Shown: positions 8,169-16,227, counted from the stretch's first letter. The stretch: DNA of 64,000 nucleotides from Fibrobacter sp. (GCA_024399065.1 JAKSIB010000011.1:35880-99879); one strand, 5' to 3'. Notes: generated by a model not told the origin, from the sequence alone. Program-made: numbers and translations.

Positions 8169-8563
8169 TACTTACCTGCCTTTACTTCTGCAGGAACAGC
8201 CTTGTGGAACTTGCTGCGGACAGTCATGAGAGCGGCCCAAGCCACCGTAACGAGGCCAGCCATGGATGTGCCCACGGTAGCAACCTCGTGCCACATCTGA
8301 CTCATGGCTTCGGGGCTGGAAGCCGCAGTCAAAAACGGATAAAAGGCCTGCAGTTCGCCGTGCCAGACATGTTCAAAAGCCAACAGAACAGAACCGCCCC
8401 AAAGCATCTTGGAAAGAACCTTCAGATTCTTGCAGACAGCCTGCTTCTTGGTAGCAACCTGAAGATCAGCACCCTGCTTGGCAGACTTGTCGGTCTGTTC
8501 CAAAACTATGGTGGTGACGGTGGTAACGATGGCTTCTGCCATGGGGGCGATAAAACAGCACAT
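8168..8563 (-). CDS. Small membrane protein, first gene of the lar-tat operon
   Basis: The 131-residue product begins with MCCFIAPMAEAIVTTVTTIV, has a charged Cys-containing loop (about 25-48), then two likely membrane segments (about 49-63 and 92-112). His residues in FEHVWHGE and MWHEVATVG could bind a metal or heme. It shares a one-base stop/start overlap with the next membrane protein. The start is supported by AGGAG just upstream. It is the first gene after the MerR-type promoter at 8607-8637. No known family is assigned; it looks like an inner-membrane component of the same system as the Tat-exported DUF362 proteins. Confidence 0.75.
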   Translation of the reverse strand: MCCFIAPMAEAIVTTVTTIVLEQTDKSAKQGADLQVATKKQAVCKNLKVLSKMLWGGSVLLAFEHVWHGELQAFYPFLTAASSPEAMSQMWHEVATVGTSMAGLVTVAWAALMTVRSKFHKAVPAEVKAGK

Positions 8564-8606
8564 AAGTACTCCTCTTTTTCGACGTGCGAAGATATTGTTT
8601 GTTCTA

Positions 8607-8637
8607 AATATACCACCTAGAGTTAACTCTAAGACAA
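8607..8637 (-). promoter_or_regulatory. MerR-type promoter/operator of the lar-tat-DUF362 operon
   Basis: Read on the minus strand, a -35 TTGTCT and a -10 TATATT are separated by exactly 19 bases, the long spacer typical of MerR-activated promoters. The spacer contains the perfect 14-base palindrome TAGAGTTAACTCTA (8618-8631). The same geometry and a near-identical palindrome occur before larE. Confidence 0.85.
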
Positions 8638-8677
8638 GCCCTTTTTAATTTTTTTGAAAAAAAGAGCCAAAAAATTT

Positions 8678-9520
8678 CTATTTCACCAAGGCTTCGTTCA
8701 AGCTTCCGGTACGGTAGCCTCGTTCATCCAAGGAAATTTCCTTAAAACCAAGATTTGTAAAACAGGAACGAATCTCAGCCTGATTTTTGTAGAAAAGCGG
8801 GAACTGGTCCGGAAGGATTTCTATGCTAGCCATATAGGTTTCTGCAGCAGGCGATTTTTGCGGAACAAGACGGCAACGAACTCGATATTGAACAAAACCC
8901 AAATCCTGCAGATACTGCTCGGCCCGCTCCACCAGCCGCAATTTTTCTTCTGTAATCTGTTCTCCGTAAGGAATGCGGCTGGCAAGGCAGGCAAACGAGG
9001 GCTTGCTCGCCGTCGGGAGCCCAAGTTCCCGGGACAACGTGCGGATGCCTGCCTTGGTGAGGCCCGCCTCACGGAGCGGGCTCTTCACGTTCAGTTCCGC
9101 AATCGCCTTCAATCCCGGGCGGTAATCTCCAAGGTCATCCACATTGGAGCCTTCACAAACTGCAGGAATCCCATGCTCCGCGGCCGCCCCGATGATGGCC
9201 TTAAAAATCGAACGCTTGCACACATAGCAACGGTCAGGAGGATTCTCCCGAAAGCCGTCCACATCCATCTCGTTAAAATCCAGGACCAAATGGAGAATGC
9301 CTTCTGCCTTGCAAAAATCCAGAGCCTCCTGAATTTCGCGGCCAGGAACCACCCTGGACTTTATCGTAACGGCAACCGCATTCTCTCCCAGCACATCATG
9401 AGCCACCTTCAACAGAAACGTAGAATCCACGCCGGCAGAATAAGCCACGGCAACCTTGCCGAGACTTCTCAACTGGCATTTCAACAACTCGAATTTCTGA
9501 TGCAGTTCATCCATTTTCAA
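8678..9520 (-). CDS. larE: ATP-dependent sulfur transferase LarE
   Basis: LarE adenylates and thiolates the carboxylates of the pyridinium intermediate in Ni-pincer synthesis. The 280-residue protein has the PP-loop (YSAGVDSTFLL, 27-37), the NPPDRCYVCKRS motif (C98, C101) and SFACLASRIPYG with C178, equivalent to the sulfur-donating Cys of L. plantarum LarE. The combination of a CxxC pair with C178 resembles the LarE type reported to carry a [4Fe-4S] cluster, which would make sulfur transfer catalytic instead of sacrificial; this is an inference. It has its own MerR-type promoter (9560-9590) and ends 115 bases before the start of the main operon, with which it is co-oriented. Confidence 0.94.
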   Translation of the reverse strand: MKMDELHQKFELLKCQLRSLGKVAVAYSAGVDSTFLLKVAHDVLGENAVAVTIKSRVVPGREIQEALDFCKAEGILHLVLDFNEMDVDGFRENPPDRCYVCKRSIFKAIIGAAAEHGIPAVCEGSNVDDLGDYRPGLKAIAELNVKSPLREAGLTKAGIRTLSRELGLPTASKPSFACLASRIPYGEQITEEKLRLVERAEQYLQDLGFVQYRVRCRLVPQKSPAAETYMASIEILPDQFPLFYKNQAEIRSCFTNLGFKEISLDERGYRTGSLNEALVK

Positions 9521-9559
9521 AAACCTGGAATTTTCAAAACCTTTAAAAAACGCCTCTTA

Positions 9560-9590
9560 AATATAAGATCTAGAGTTGACTCAAAGTCAA
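9560..9590 (-). promoter_or_regulatory. MerR-type promoter/operator of larE
   Basis: On the minus strand, TTGACT and TATATT are separated by 19 bases. The spacer holds an imperfect version (TAGAGTTGACTCAA) of the palindrome found at 8618-8631. The site lies between divergent larE and the merR gene, so the regulator may control itself as well. Confidence 0.82.
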
Positions 9591-9646
9591 GACTTGCCGT
9601 AGAAAATTTATTTTTTATTTTTCAAAAAAAACAAGGCAGGACCATC

Positions 9647-10111
9647 ATGGGATTTTCTATCGGAGAAGTTGTAAAGAAAACAGGACTTAGCGCCCACACC
9701 CTGCGCTACTACGAAAAGGAAGGGCTCCTCCCCTTCGTCACCAAGAGCAGCTCTGGTCTCCGCGTTTACACTGAATCCGATTTGGGCTGGCTCACCATGA
9801 TTGAATGCCTCAAGTCCTCGGGCTTGCAAATCAAGGAAATCGCACAGTACATCAAGTGGTTCCAAATGGGCGATTCCACCTTGGCCGAACGCGTAGAAAT
9901 GTTCCGCAAGCGCAAGGCCGCCATCGAAGAAGAAATGGCCAACTTGCAGATAGTGCTGGATAAAATCACCTACAAGACCGCCCTTTACGAAGAAGCCCTC
10001 AAGTGCGGCAGCCTGGATACTGCCACCAACCTTCCCAAAATGCAAAAGCTGAAGAAGAAGCTTTTCGAAAAACCCACCGACTTCGACAAGATCATGGACC
10101 AGGTCGGCTAA
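9647..10111 (+). CDS. MerR family transcriptional regulator of the lar locus
   Basis: This 154-residue regulator has an N-terminal winged HTH (IGEVVKKTGLSAHTLRYYEK, residues 5-24), then LLPFVTKSSSGLRVYTESDL and a long dimerisation helix (about 85-118). It looks like the AdhR/NmlR-type subgroup and not the metal sensors: it lacks the CueR or ZntR metal loop and has a single Cys in the C-terminal part (EALKCGSLD). The start follows AAGGCAGGACC. A much longer upstream open frame exists but is antisense to larE. It is divergent from larE and the two MerR-type operators lie at 9560-9590 and 8607-8637. The ligand is unknown; aldehyde or hydroxy-acid stress would fit the subgroup and the lar context. 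Confidence 0.88.
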   Translation: MGFSIGEVVKKTGLSAHTLRYYEKEGLLPFVTKSSSGLRVYTESDLGWLTMIECLKSSGLQIKEIAQYIKWFQMGDSTLAERVEMFRKRKAAIEEEMANLQIVLDKITYKTALYEEALKCGSLDTATNLPKMQKLKKKLFEKPTDFDKIMDQVG

Positions 10112-10128
10112 GTCCGGTTTAGTCCCGA

Positions 10129-11811
10129 TTACTTCACATTCACTTTCTGGATTTCGTGACCGATGCGAACCAGGTATGCGCCAGGCGTACGGAACTGAGT
10201 GCGCACAGCATCGACTACATTTCCACCACGAAGCTGTTCTGCCTGCAAAGTCCCCAGGTAACGTCCCTGCAAGTCAAACACTACAGCCTTGCCAACGAGT
10301 GCGGCAGACCCGTCGAAATTCGCAACGATAGAAGTTGTGTTGCCAATGGAACTGCTGGAAGGCAGTCCGAATTCATAAGCCCCAAGATCCGGTGCGGCGC
10401 CGGCAAATACCGCCCCCACATCTTCACCCTTGTCGATGGCGTGGCTACCATCCTTCAACTTCAAAAAGTCCACATTAGGAACGCTTCCATCAGGATTTCG
10501 CGGTCCCAAAATTCCAGGAATCTTGGAAAGGTCTTCGCCCGTCACCGTCATGCTGGGGTCGTCAATACTCATAAAGTCGTCTTCCGTCAAATCCAGTTTC
10601 AGGTTCCAAGTGTTGTTTTCGCCAGCGGCACAATTTTCATCATGCCCAGCATCGCTGTCATCGATTTTCACCCAGCACACACCAACCTGCGAATTCAGAT
10701 TAGGGAATGCAATGTTGTTTTTCAGCACATGGGCGTTATCGCCTGTCAATACGGCTACATCGGCCGTGCGCCTTCCTTCAGCATCGAATGTGGTGGATGC
10801 CATGTTAAAGGCCCGTTGACCATTCTGGAATGACGTATTGCTGATCCATTGAGTTCCCGCACCTGTATAGTTGGCATAAAAACCGAAAGTCTCATTCTTC
10901 CAGGCGACGCTGTTTCGAATGATATGATGTCCACCGCCAAATGTACTTTCGCCCAACTTGAATCCAGAACCATTTCCATTTTTCGGCATCTTTGTACCGT
11001 AGTCGCTATAGCCGCTTCCCATGGCGTAGCTGTTTTCTATGACAACAGGAAATTCCTGATTGATCAAGTCGTAGGCATCATCGCTGTTCCACCAGGAACG
11101 ACAACCGAAAAATTTCGTGGTGTCGCCGTCATACTGGTAATGCACGCCAAAACCGTCGGCATTTTCACCATCGCCCTGACGGCCAGTGGGGTCATAATTA
11201 TCGTGGGCGTCGCAGTTCAAGAACAGATGACCACCGCCGTTAAGGCCCCTTCCGCCTTCATTCACAAAGAAGCCCGGACCCGCATTGTGATGACTTTCCA
11301 TCTGCTCCAAAATCACATGCTTGCATCGGGTAACATATACACCCGAATTGGAATTATGCTTCATGGGAACATTGCGGACCTCGATCCCCTTCAAGTGCAA
11401 ATAGCTTGCATAAATCAAGATGCCCGCCGTGTATTCCAGATCCGTAGACGAAGTGGTTTTATCCAGGGCCTGACCGATGGGAAGATTTGTGCCGTCAAAA
11501 ATCGGACGTTCCCCAGGGTAGGCAAAATAATGGATTCGCTTGTCGTCACTTTCGCCGCTGGTAGTCAACAAAACACCTGCAGACATTCTGGCGCGTTCAC
11601 AGTAGGAGGTATCGCGCATATCATAGACACCGCCGCGGATCCACACCGTATCACCGGCAGCCACCACCGTATTGGCCTTCTTTAAAGATGCAAAAGGCTT
11701 TTCCTTTGAACCTGCGGCAGCGTCATTCCCGTCAACAGCAACATAATATGTTGAACCGAATGCCTGCGCTGCGCACAAAGCCAGCGCCGGAATAAAAAAC
11801 TTCTTGTCCAT
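10129..11811 (-). CDS. Secreted pectate lyase, PL9-like, with C-terminal sorting domain
   Basis: The product (560 residues from the ATG at 11811, which is preceded by AGAGGTG) has a signal peptide ending near AFGS, a DUF1565-like YYVAVDGNDAAAGS start and a right-handed parallel beta-helix. The PL9 residues are readable: D219 (NADGF), D244/D245/D248 (NSDDAYD) and K285 (GSGFKLGE); the spacing closely follows the calcium-binding Asp cluster and catalytic Lys of Pel9A. It should cleave polygalacturonate by beta-elimination outside the cell. The last 60 residues (AVVFDLQGRYLGTL, GAYLVRIGHEIQKVNVK) are a type-A-like sorting domain. It is transcribed convergently with merR, leaving 17 bases between the stops. 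Confidence 0.88.
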   Translation of the reverse strand: MDKKFFIPALALCAAQAFGSTYYVAVDGNDAAAGSKEKPFASLKKANTVVAAGDTVWIRGGVYDMRDTSYCERARMSAGVLLTTSGESDDKRIHYFAYPGERPIFDGTNLPIGQALDKTTSSTDLEYTAGILIYASYLHLKGIEVRNVPMKHNSNSGVYVTRCKHVILEQMESHHNAGPGFFVNEGGRGLNGGGHLFLNCDAHDNYDPTGRQGDGENADGFGVHYQYDGDTTKFFGCRSWWNSDDAYDLINQEFPVVIENSYAMGSGYSDYGTKMPKNGNGSGFKLGESTFGGGHHIIRNSVAWKNETFGFYANYTGAGTQWISNTSFQNGQRAFNMASTTFDAEGRRTADVAVLTGDNAHVLKNNIAFPNLNSQVGVCWVKIDDSDAGHDENCAAGENNTWNLKLDLTEDDFMSIDDPSMTVTGEDLSKIPGILGPRNPDGSVPNVDFLKLKDGSHAIDKGEDVGAVFAGAAPDLGAYEFGLPSSSSIGNTTSIVANFDGSAALVGKAVVFDLQGRYLGTLQAEQLRGGNVVDAVRTQFRTPGAYLVRIGHEIQKVNVK

Positions 11812-11962
11812 AAACACCTCTAAAACCTGATTGTAATATATATGATTTTCGAGGTAAACGGACATAAGCATTGTTTATGGAGCTGCCATTTGCGCAGAAT
11901 ATTGAACCAGGTTCAGTTGCCAACATGCTGTATTCGCAATTGAAATGACTGCGCGAACACTT

Positions 11963-12210
11963 CTATTTCAGCAGGCGTTCGGATTGCGGCAGGCCTTCGT
12001 TAATCAGCACGGAGTTTAGCGACTCCATATTGGAAAGACAAATCAGCTGGTTGATGGAAGCGTGGTCACGAACATTTCCGTCTAACATCGGATTCGCCTC
12101 ACGCCACTGTGCAGCAGTAAACCCGAAAAGGGCCTTGTTCAAGACATCCGCTTCTGATGCATAGACAACGGCTGCATCCTGGGGCGTAATCGCCGCGGAA
12201 ATCAAATTCT
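11963..12210 (-). pseudogene. C-terminal remnant of a KilA-N-type protein
   Basis: About 80 codons remain, reading VYASEADVLNKALFGFTAAQW, then ANPMLDGNVRDHASINQLI and LSNMESLNSVLINEG. I recognise this as similar to the C-terminal part of KilA-N domain proteins, a family common in Bacteroidota-like genomes and phages. There is no start codon or DNA-binding domain. At about 12211 the similarity stops and a DUF1349 remnant on the opposite strand begins, so this is a recombination scar. Family naming is from memory and moderately certain; the truncated state is clear. Confidence 0.55.
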
Positions 12211-12211
12211 G

Positions 12212-12499
12212 CTTAAGTACTTGGATAGTGAAAACTGGCTGAAGGCCTCTATCGAATTCGAGAACGAATCCATCCAGCATTTAGGAAGCGTCGTCACCAA
12301 CATGGGCTATTCCGACTGGGCAACCACCGCGATTCCTGCCGATGTAATGAGAATTTGCCACATGGCCCGCGCCACCGACGAAATCCAGTTCGGCATTTAC
12401 GCCTGCAGCCCAGAGGATTCCTCCTTTGACGCCACATTCACAGAAATGGAAATCACGGAATGCAAATGGCTCGCCCACGTAGGGCAAAAGCCGGATTGA
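12212..12499 (+). pseudogene. Truncated DUF1349 protein remnant
   Basis: The frame reads YLDSENWLKASIEFENES and later GFQ-like text ending in CKWLAHVGQKPD, nearly identical to the C-terminal two thirds of the intact DUF1349 gene at 30788. The first 85 or so codons are absent, and an internal stretch of about 28 codons (between SDWATT and the RICHM-like motif) is deleted in frame. No start codon with an RBS is present. It abuts a KilA-N-type remnant in opposite orientation at about 12211, so both genes were broken by one event. Confidence 0.8.
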
Positions 12500-12531
12500 T
12501 TTGATTATATTTTTAGTCAACTGGAGTAATT

Positions 12532-13152
12532 ATGAAAGTTCTTTTAATTAACGGTAGCCCCCGTAAAAACGGCAACACTTTTACCGCATTGAATCAGGCT
12601 GCAGAACAGCTGAACAAGAACGGTATCGAAAGCGAAATCGTGTGGATTGGAAACAAATGCATCCGCGGATGCATTGCCTGCAATGTTTGCAAGAACAAGG
12701 GCAACAACCGCTGCGCCTTTGACGAAGACATCTGCAACGAAATCATCGCCAAGATGGAAACTAGCGACGCCCTGATTGTAGGCTCTCCGGTTTACTGGGG
12801 ACAGCCCAACGGTTCCGTACTTTCGCTGATCCAGCGCATGGCTTATTCCGCCGGAAGCCTGATGCAGGGCAAGCCCGCCGCCGCCGTTTGCTGCTGCCGC
12901 CGCGGTGGTGCAACCGCCGCCTTCCAGACTTTGCAAATGCCCTTCCAGATGCTGAACATGCCTATCGTCACTTCCCAGTACTGGAACATCGCCTACGGCC
13001 GCAACGAAGCCGAATCCGCACAGGACGTGGAAGGCATGCAGACCATGCGCACCCTCGCAAACAACATGGCATTCATGCTGAAGAAATTCGCCACAGGCAC
13101 CGCCGAAGTGGAAGCCAAGGAACCCTGGCAGCCCATGAACTTCGTGAGATAA
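12532..13152 (+). CDS. NADPH-dependent FMN reductase / iron-sulfur flavoprotein-like
   Basis: The 206-residue protein has a flavodoxin fold start (KVLLINGSPRKNGNT), the FMN-binding loop SPVYWGQPNGSV, and a Cys motif CIRGCIACNVCKNKG (about 44-58) where iron-sulfur flavoproteins have their cluster ligands. A further Cys-rich stretch, AAVCCCRRGG, is unusual. It probably transfers electrons from reduced carriers in the anaerobic cytoplasm. The start has a good RBS (TGGAG). It stands alone between the DUF1349 remnant and convergent DUF3737. Confidence 0.85.
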   Translation: MKVLLINGSPRKNGNTFTALNQAAEQLNKNGIESEIVWIGNKCIRGCIACNVCKNKGNNRCAFDEDICNEIIAKMETSDALIVGSPVYWGQPNGSVLSLIQRMAYSAGSLMQGKPAAAVCCCRRGGATAAFQTLQMPFQMLNMPIVTSQYWNIAYGRNEAESAQDVEGMQTMRTLANNMAFMLKKFATGTAEVEAKEPWQPMNFVR

Positions 13153-13158
13153 GAAAAT

Positions 13159-14004
13159 TTATCTGGTTTTGACGACGCCGTTGCAGGGCATCACCGGGTC
13201 GTCCCAGATGATTTCGCCGACGGAGTCCACCACGATGGTTCCGGATTTCGGATTCTTGATGGAAATGACATCGCCCTTCACGTCTGCTTCGACATCGGAG
13301 TATTCAAAGGCTAGATCCGCGCCTTCCATGGTGCAGTTGATGAGCTTCAGGCCCTTGCAATAGCACAGGGGCTGGGTTCCGGAAATCTTGCAGTTTTCAA
13401 GAGTCAAGTTTTCAGAGAACCAGGCGAGATATTCACCCTTCACTACGGAATTTTTAACCGTAATATTTTTGCTGTGCCAGAAGGCATCCTTCGTATCCAA
13501 TACAGAATCTTCGATAGTCAGATTTTCGATGTACTGGAAAGAATACTTGCCTTTCATCTGCACATTTTTCAGGGAGATGTTCGTGCAATCCAGGAAAAGA
13601 TATTCCGCTTCGATTTCAGAATTTTCAAGGGAAATATCCTGACTCTTCCAGCCGAATTCCTGGGAAACAATTTTGCAGTTTTCCAGAGAAATGCGGTTGC
13701 ATTCACGAACGGCCTTGATGCCGCCAAGAACACTGTCCTTGATGACACCGTCGTCGGCATACCAAAGGGCAGCGCGGGTGAGTTCATCCATGGAGGATTT
13801 TTCCAAGGTGAATTTCTTGACGTGCCACATGGGATAGCGCAGAGAAAACTTGCAGTCAATGACATTGATGTCGCGGGCTTCCTTCAGTACAGACTCACCA
13901 TCGGCGGGGCCTGCGAAAACGCAGGACACCACGTCGGAATTCTTCAAGTTATATAGGGAGCGTTCTTCGTCGAACTGCTTATTTTCTACCACATTTCGAT
14001 TCAT
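13159..14004 (-). CDS. DUF3737 family protein
   Basis: The 281-residue protein is a beta-helix of repeated 20-25 residue turns with Glu-Asn/Asp-Ser-x-Ile-style patterns (ISLENCKIVSQ, ISLENSEIEAE, LTIEDSVLDTK, ITVKNSVVKGE, LTLENCKISG). This is the DUF3737 pattern. It has no signal peptide and is probably cytoplasmic. The function is unknown in the family; some members are linked to virulence or carbohydrate loci. It ends 6 bases from the convergent FMN reductase stop. Confidence 0.88.
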   Translation of the reverse strand: MNRNVVENKQFDEERSLYNLKNSDVVSCVFAGPADGESVLKEARDINVIDCKFSLRYPMWHVKKFTLEKSSMDELTRAALWYADDGVIKDSVLGGIKAVRECNRISLENCKIVSQEFGWKSQDISLENSEIEAEYLFLDCTNISLKNVQMKGKYSFQYIENLTIEDSVLDTKDAFWHSKNITVKNSVVKGEYLAWFSENLTLENCKISGTQPLCYCKGLKLINCTMEGADLAFEYSDVEADVKGDVISIKNPKSGTIVVDSVGEIIWDDPVMPCNGVVKTR

Positions 14005-14083
14005 GTTAATAAAATATAAAAATAAATAGCCGCACCCAATACCATCTCGTATTTTTCAGTTTCTCATTGTAAACATTTCCACA

Positions 14084-14116
14084 AAAAAAGCTGACCCATT
14101 TTTTGGGACAGCCTTT
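14084..14116 (-). terminator. Rho-independent terminator after the efflux permease gene
   Basis: On the minus strand the stem GCTGTCCCA / TGGGTCAGC (one T-T mismatch, A-rich loop) is followed by seven T. Confidence 0.8.
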
Positions 14117-14137
14117 CTTTGAATTTATATGTAAGCG

Positions 14138-15589
14138 TCACTTTGCGCCGAGGAAATCGAAGCCGGCTTCTTCAATGGCCTTCTTCAATTCCGCCTCGTC
14201 CACCGTACCTTCGATGGTGAGAAGGTTCTTGCCCACATCAGCTTCGGCGTGAATAACTCCGGGGAGAGCGGTGGCAGCCTTTTCCACACACATTTTGCAG
14301 TGGTTGCAGCTCATACCCTTCACGGTGTATTCCTTTACCCTGGAAGTTTCAGAATCCTTTTGGATCTTGCTCTTCTTCGGGAGTTTGGTGTAGATCATGA
14401 GCAAAGCGAGAACGCCTGCCATCACATAATCAAATACGCCCAAGGCTTCTGCGCCGGCACAATGTTCAGACATACCGCTAGGAATCATTGCGGAGAGGAA
14501 GGTGTCCATCATAAAGGTATCCACCACCCAACCGAAGAACAATGCGCCGCCAGCAATGGTGATCAGGTATGCGACCAAGGTGCGCTTGCCAAAAGCCTTA
14601 CCCACAACCATCATAGATGCGATACTAGTTGCAGGACCAGCCATCAGCAAAACAAGTGCTGCGCCCGGAGTAATTCCCTTTGCCACCAATGCCAATGCCA
14701 GAGGAATGGAGCCCGTAGCACAAGTGTACATAGGCATAGCCAACAGCAACACGGCAATCATGCAGAGGAACGGGTATTCACGGAGAGCCAAGAAGAAATC
14801 GTTGGGAATGAATGCAGCAATCAATGCGCCCAGCACAAGACCAATCATGAGCCACTTACTTACATTGGCAACCATGTCCACTAAGCCATAACGGAAGGTT
14901 TCCAGAATCTTGCCGCCGATGGTCTTGGGGATTTCGCGATCTTCGCAATCGTCATCGCCACAGCCGCACTTGATCTTTCCGCAACCGCAGTGATCATCCT
15001 TACAACCGCAATGATCGCCGTCGTCATCGTCGTGATCGTGGTCGCCACATTCGCAGTGATCGTCGTGATCATGGTCGCCACATTCGCAATGGTCGTGATC
15101 GTGGTCGTGGCCACCGCAGCTGCAGTGTTCATCAACGCAAACGGCCTTGGCGTCTGCAGCAATTTCGTTTTCACCCTTCGTTGCAAAGTTCGTCACCACG
15201 CCGCCAAACAGTGCCGTAACAAAGGCCGCAATGGGGCGCAAAATTGCGAAAGGCAAACCCAGCAAAGAGTAGGTTGCCAAAATGGAATCCACCCCCGTCG
15301 CCGGAGTAGAAATCAAGAAGGAAACGCTGGCGCCCTTGCTGGCACCTTCCCTGCGGAGAGCCACAGCGGTAGGAATCACGCCACAGCTGCAAATGGGAAG
15401 CGGCACGCCAAAAAGGGCCGCCCACAAGCTAGACTTAAAAGTGGGTTTGGAAATTTTCGGAATGTACAGGGATTGCGGAAGCCATACGTGAATAATGCCT
15501 GCCAGCAAAAAACCGAGCAGCAAGAACGGGGCCATTTCCGCAAACAATGTTATAAATTCAGAAACAAAAGTCGATACGATTTCCATCAT
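14138..15589 (-). CDS. SO_0444-type heavy-metal efflux permease with C-terminal HMA domain
   Basis: The 483-residue protein is an 8-10 segment permease of the DUF318/YraQ type. The motifs PLPICSCGVIPTAVAL and FLISTPATGVDSILATYSLL are present in the first half, and MPMYTCATGSIPLALAL with LLMAGPATSIASMM in the second. Between the halves is a cytoplasmic or periplasmic loop rich in His, Asp and Cys (about 144-215), suited to binding Zn, Cd or Cu. The last 65 residues form a heavy-metal-associated domain with MSCNHCKMC. It probably exports excess divalent metal. The ArsR repressor gene lies 11 bases upstream in the same operon. Confidence 0.9.
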   Translation of the reverse strand: MMEIVSTFVSEFITLFAEMAPFLLLGFLLAGIIHVWLPQSLYIPKISKPTFKSSLWAALFGVPLPICSCGVIPTAVALRREGASKGASVSFLISTPATGVDSILATYSLLGLPFAILRPIAAFVTALFGGVVTNFATKGENEIAADAKAVCVDEHCSCGGHDHDHDHCECGDHDHDDHCECGDHDHDDDDGDHCGCKDDHCGCGKIKCGCGDDDCEDREIPKTIGGKILETFRYGLVDMVANVSKWLMIGLVLGALIAAFIPNDFFLALREYPFLCMIAVLLLAMPMYTCATGSIPLALALVAKGITPGAALVLLMAGPATSIASMMVVGKAFGKRTLVAYLITIAGGALFFGWVVDTFMMDTFLSAMIPSGMSEHCAGAEALGVFDYVMAGVLALLMIYTKLPKKSKIQKDSETSRVKEYTVKGMSCNHCKMCVEKAATALPGVIHAEADVGKNLLTIEGTVDEAELKKAIEEAGFDFLGAK

Positions 15590-15600
15590 AATTTTCTCCT

Positions 15601-16005
15601 TTACTTTCCTTCCTTTTTATGGAGAATATGGGACAGACCAATTTTGAAGATGGATCCGATATGTTCATCATCCAGAGAGTAGAACATCTTGCGGCCATCA
15701 CGGCGGGGCTTGATCAAGTTCGCCGTACGGAGAATTCTCAACTGGTGACTTACCACGGACTGTTCCAGGTTCAGCTTGCCGGCAATGTCATTCACGGAAA
15801 TTTCACCGCCAAGAAGAATCTGGAGAATACGGATTCGAGTGGTATCGCCAAAGAACTTGAAGAATTCCGAAAGTTCAAAAAGCGTATCTAGGGGCACGTT
15901 CATTGCCGCCAGTTCCATATCATGGCAATGACTGCAATGGCATTCATGATGTTCATGATCGTCGTGACATTTGCATGTAGCCTTTGTAGATTCTTTCTTT
16001 GCCAT
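15601..16005 (-). CDS. ArsR/SmtB family metal-sensing repressor
   Basis: The 134-residue protein has a metal-ligand-rich N-terminus (CKCHDDHEHHECHCSHCHD, about 11-29) followed by a winged-helix domain (FKFFGDTTRIRILQIL, NLEQSVVSHQLRILR, RRDGRKMFYSLDD). The N-terminal cluster and the CxC pairs resemble sensors of Zn, Cd or Pb. It should bind the palindrome at 16032-16059 and release it when metal is bound, inducing itself and the downstream efflux permease. A terminal His-rich sequence ahead of the winged helix is a lineage-specific addition. Confidence 0.9.
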   Translation of the reverse strand: MAKKESTKATCKCHDDHEHHECHCSHCHDMELAAMNVPLDTLFELSEFFKFFGDTTRIRILQILLGGEISVNDIAGKLNLEQSVVSHQLRILRTANLIKPRRDGRKMFYSLDDEHIGSIFKIGLSHILHKKEGK

Positions 16006-16031
16006 AATTATCCTCTTTTCGTTTTGTAGAT

Positions 16032-16059
16032 ATATGAATATCTATTCATGTATTCATAT
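16032..16059. promoter_or_regulatory. ArsR-type operator palindrome
   Basis: ATATGAATA (16032-16040) and TATTCATAT (16051-16059) form a 9-base inverted repeat. A second, overlapping inverted repeat ATGAATA-TC-TATTCAT spans 16034-16049. The sites lie 26-53 bases upstream of the repressor start. Confidence 0.8.
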
Positions 16060-16227
16060 TTAAAAAGAAATTTTCTGTTTGTCAAGCGGGGCGAGACGTT
16101 TTTTTGAAAAATGCCGATGAAAACTGTCGGAAAAGGGGAAATAGTTCCCTGGCGTAAACATTTTCAGGCGAAAAACCTTGCGTTAAAGCGAACTCTAGGT
16201 AAACCGTCCTTTAAAAAATTATTACAT

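Noticed and set aside
6924..8300. A 458-codon frame opposite the DUF362 and membrane-protein genes
   Set aside because: Antisense composition typical of a shadow (His-rich, no motifs), while the minus-strand genes are well supported.
8654..9646. Long N-terminal extension of the MerR gene
   Set aside because: The upstream part is antisense to larE. The HTH domain begins at the ATG at 9647 with a suitable RBS.
16176..16200. Third MerR-type operator (GAACTCTAGGT)
   Set aside because: Only one half of the palindrome is kept and no gene starts downstream on either strand.
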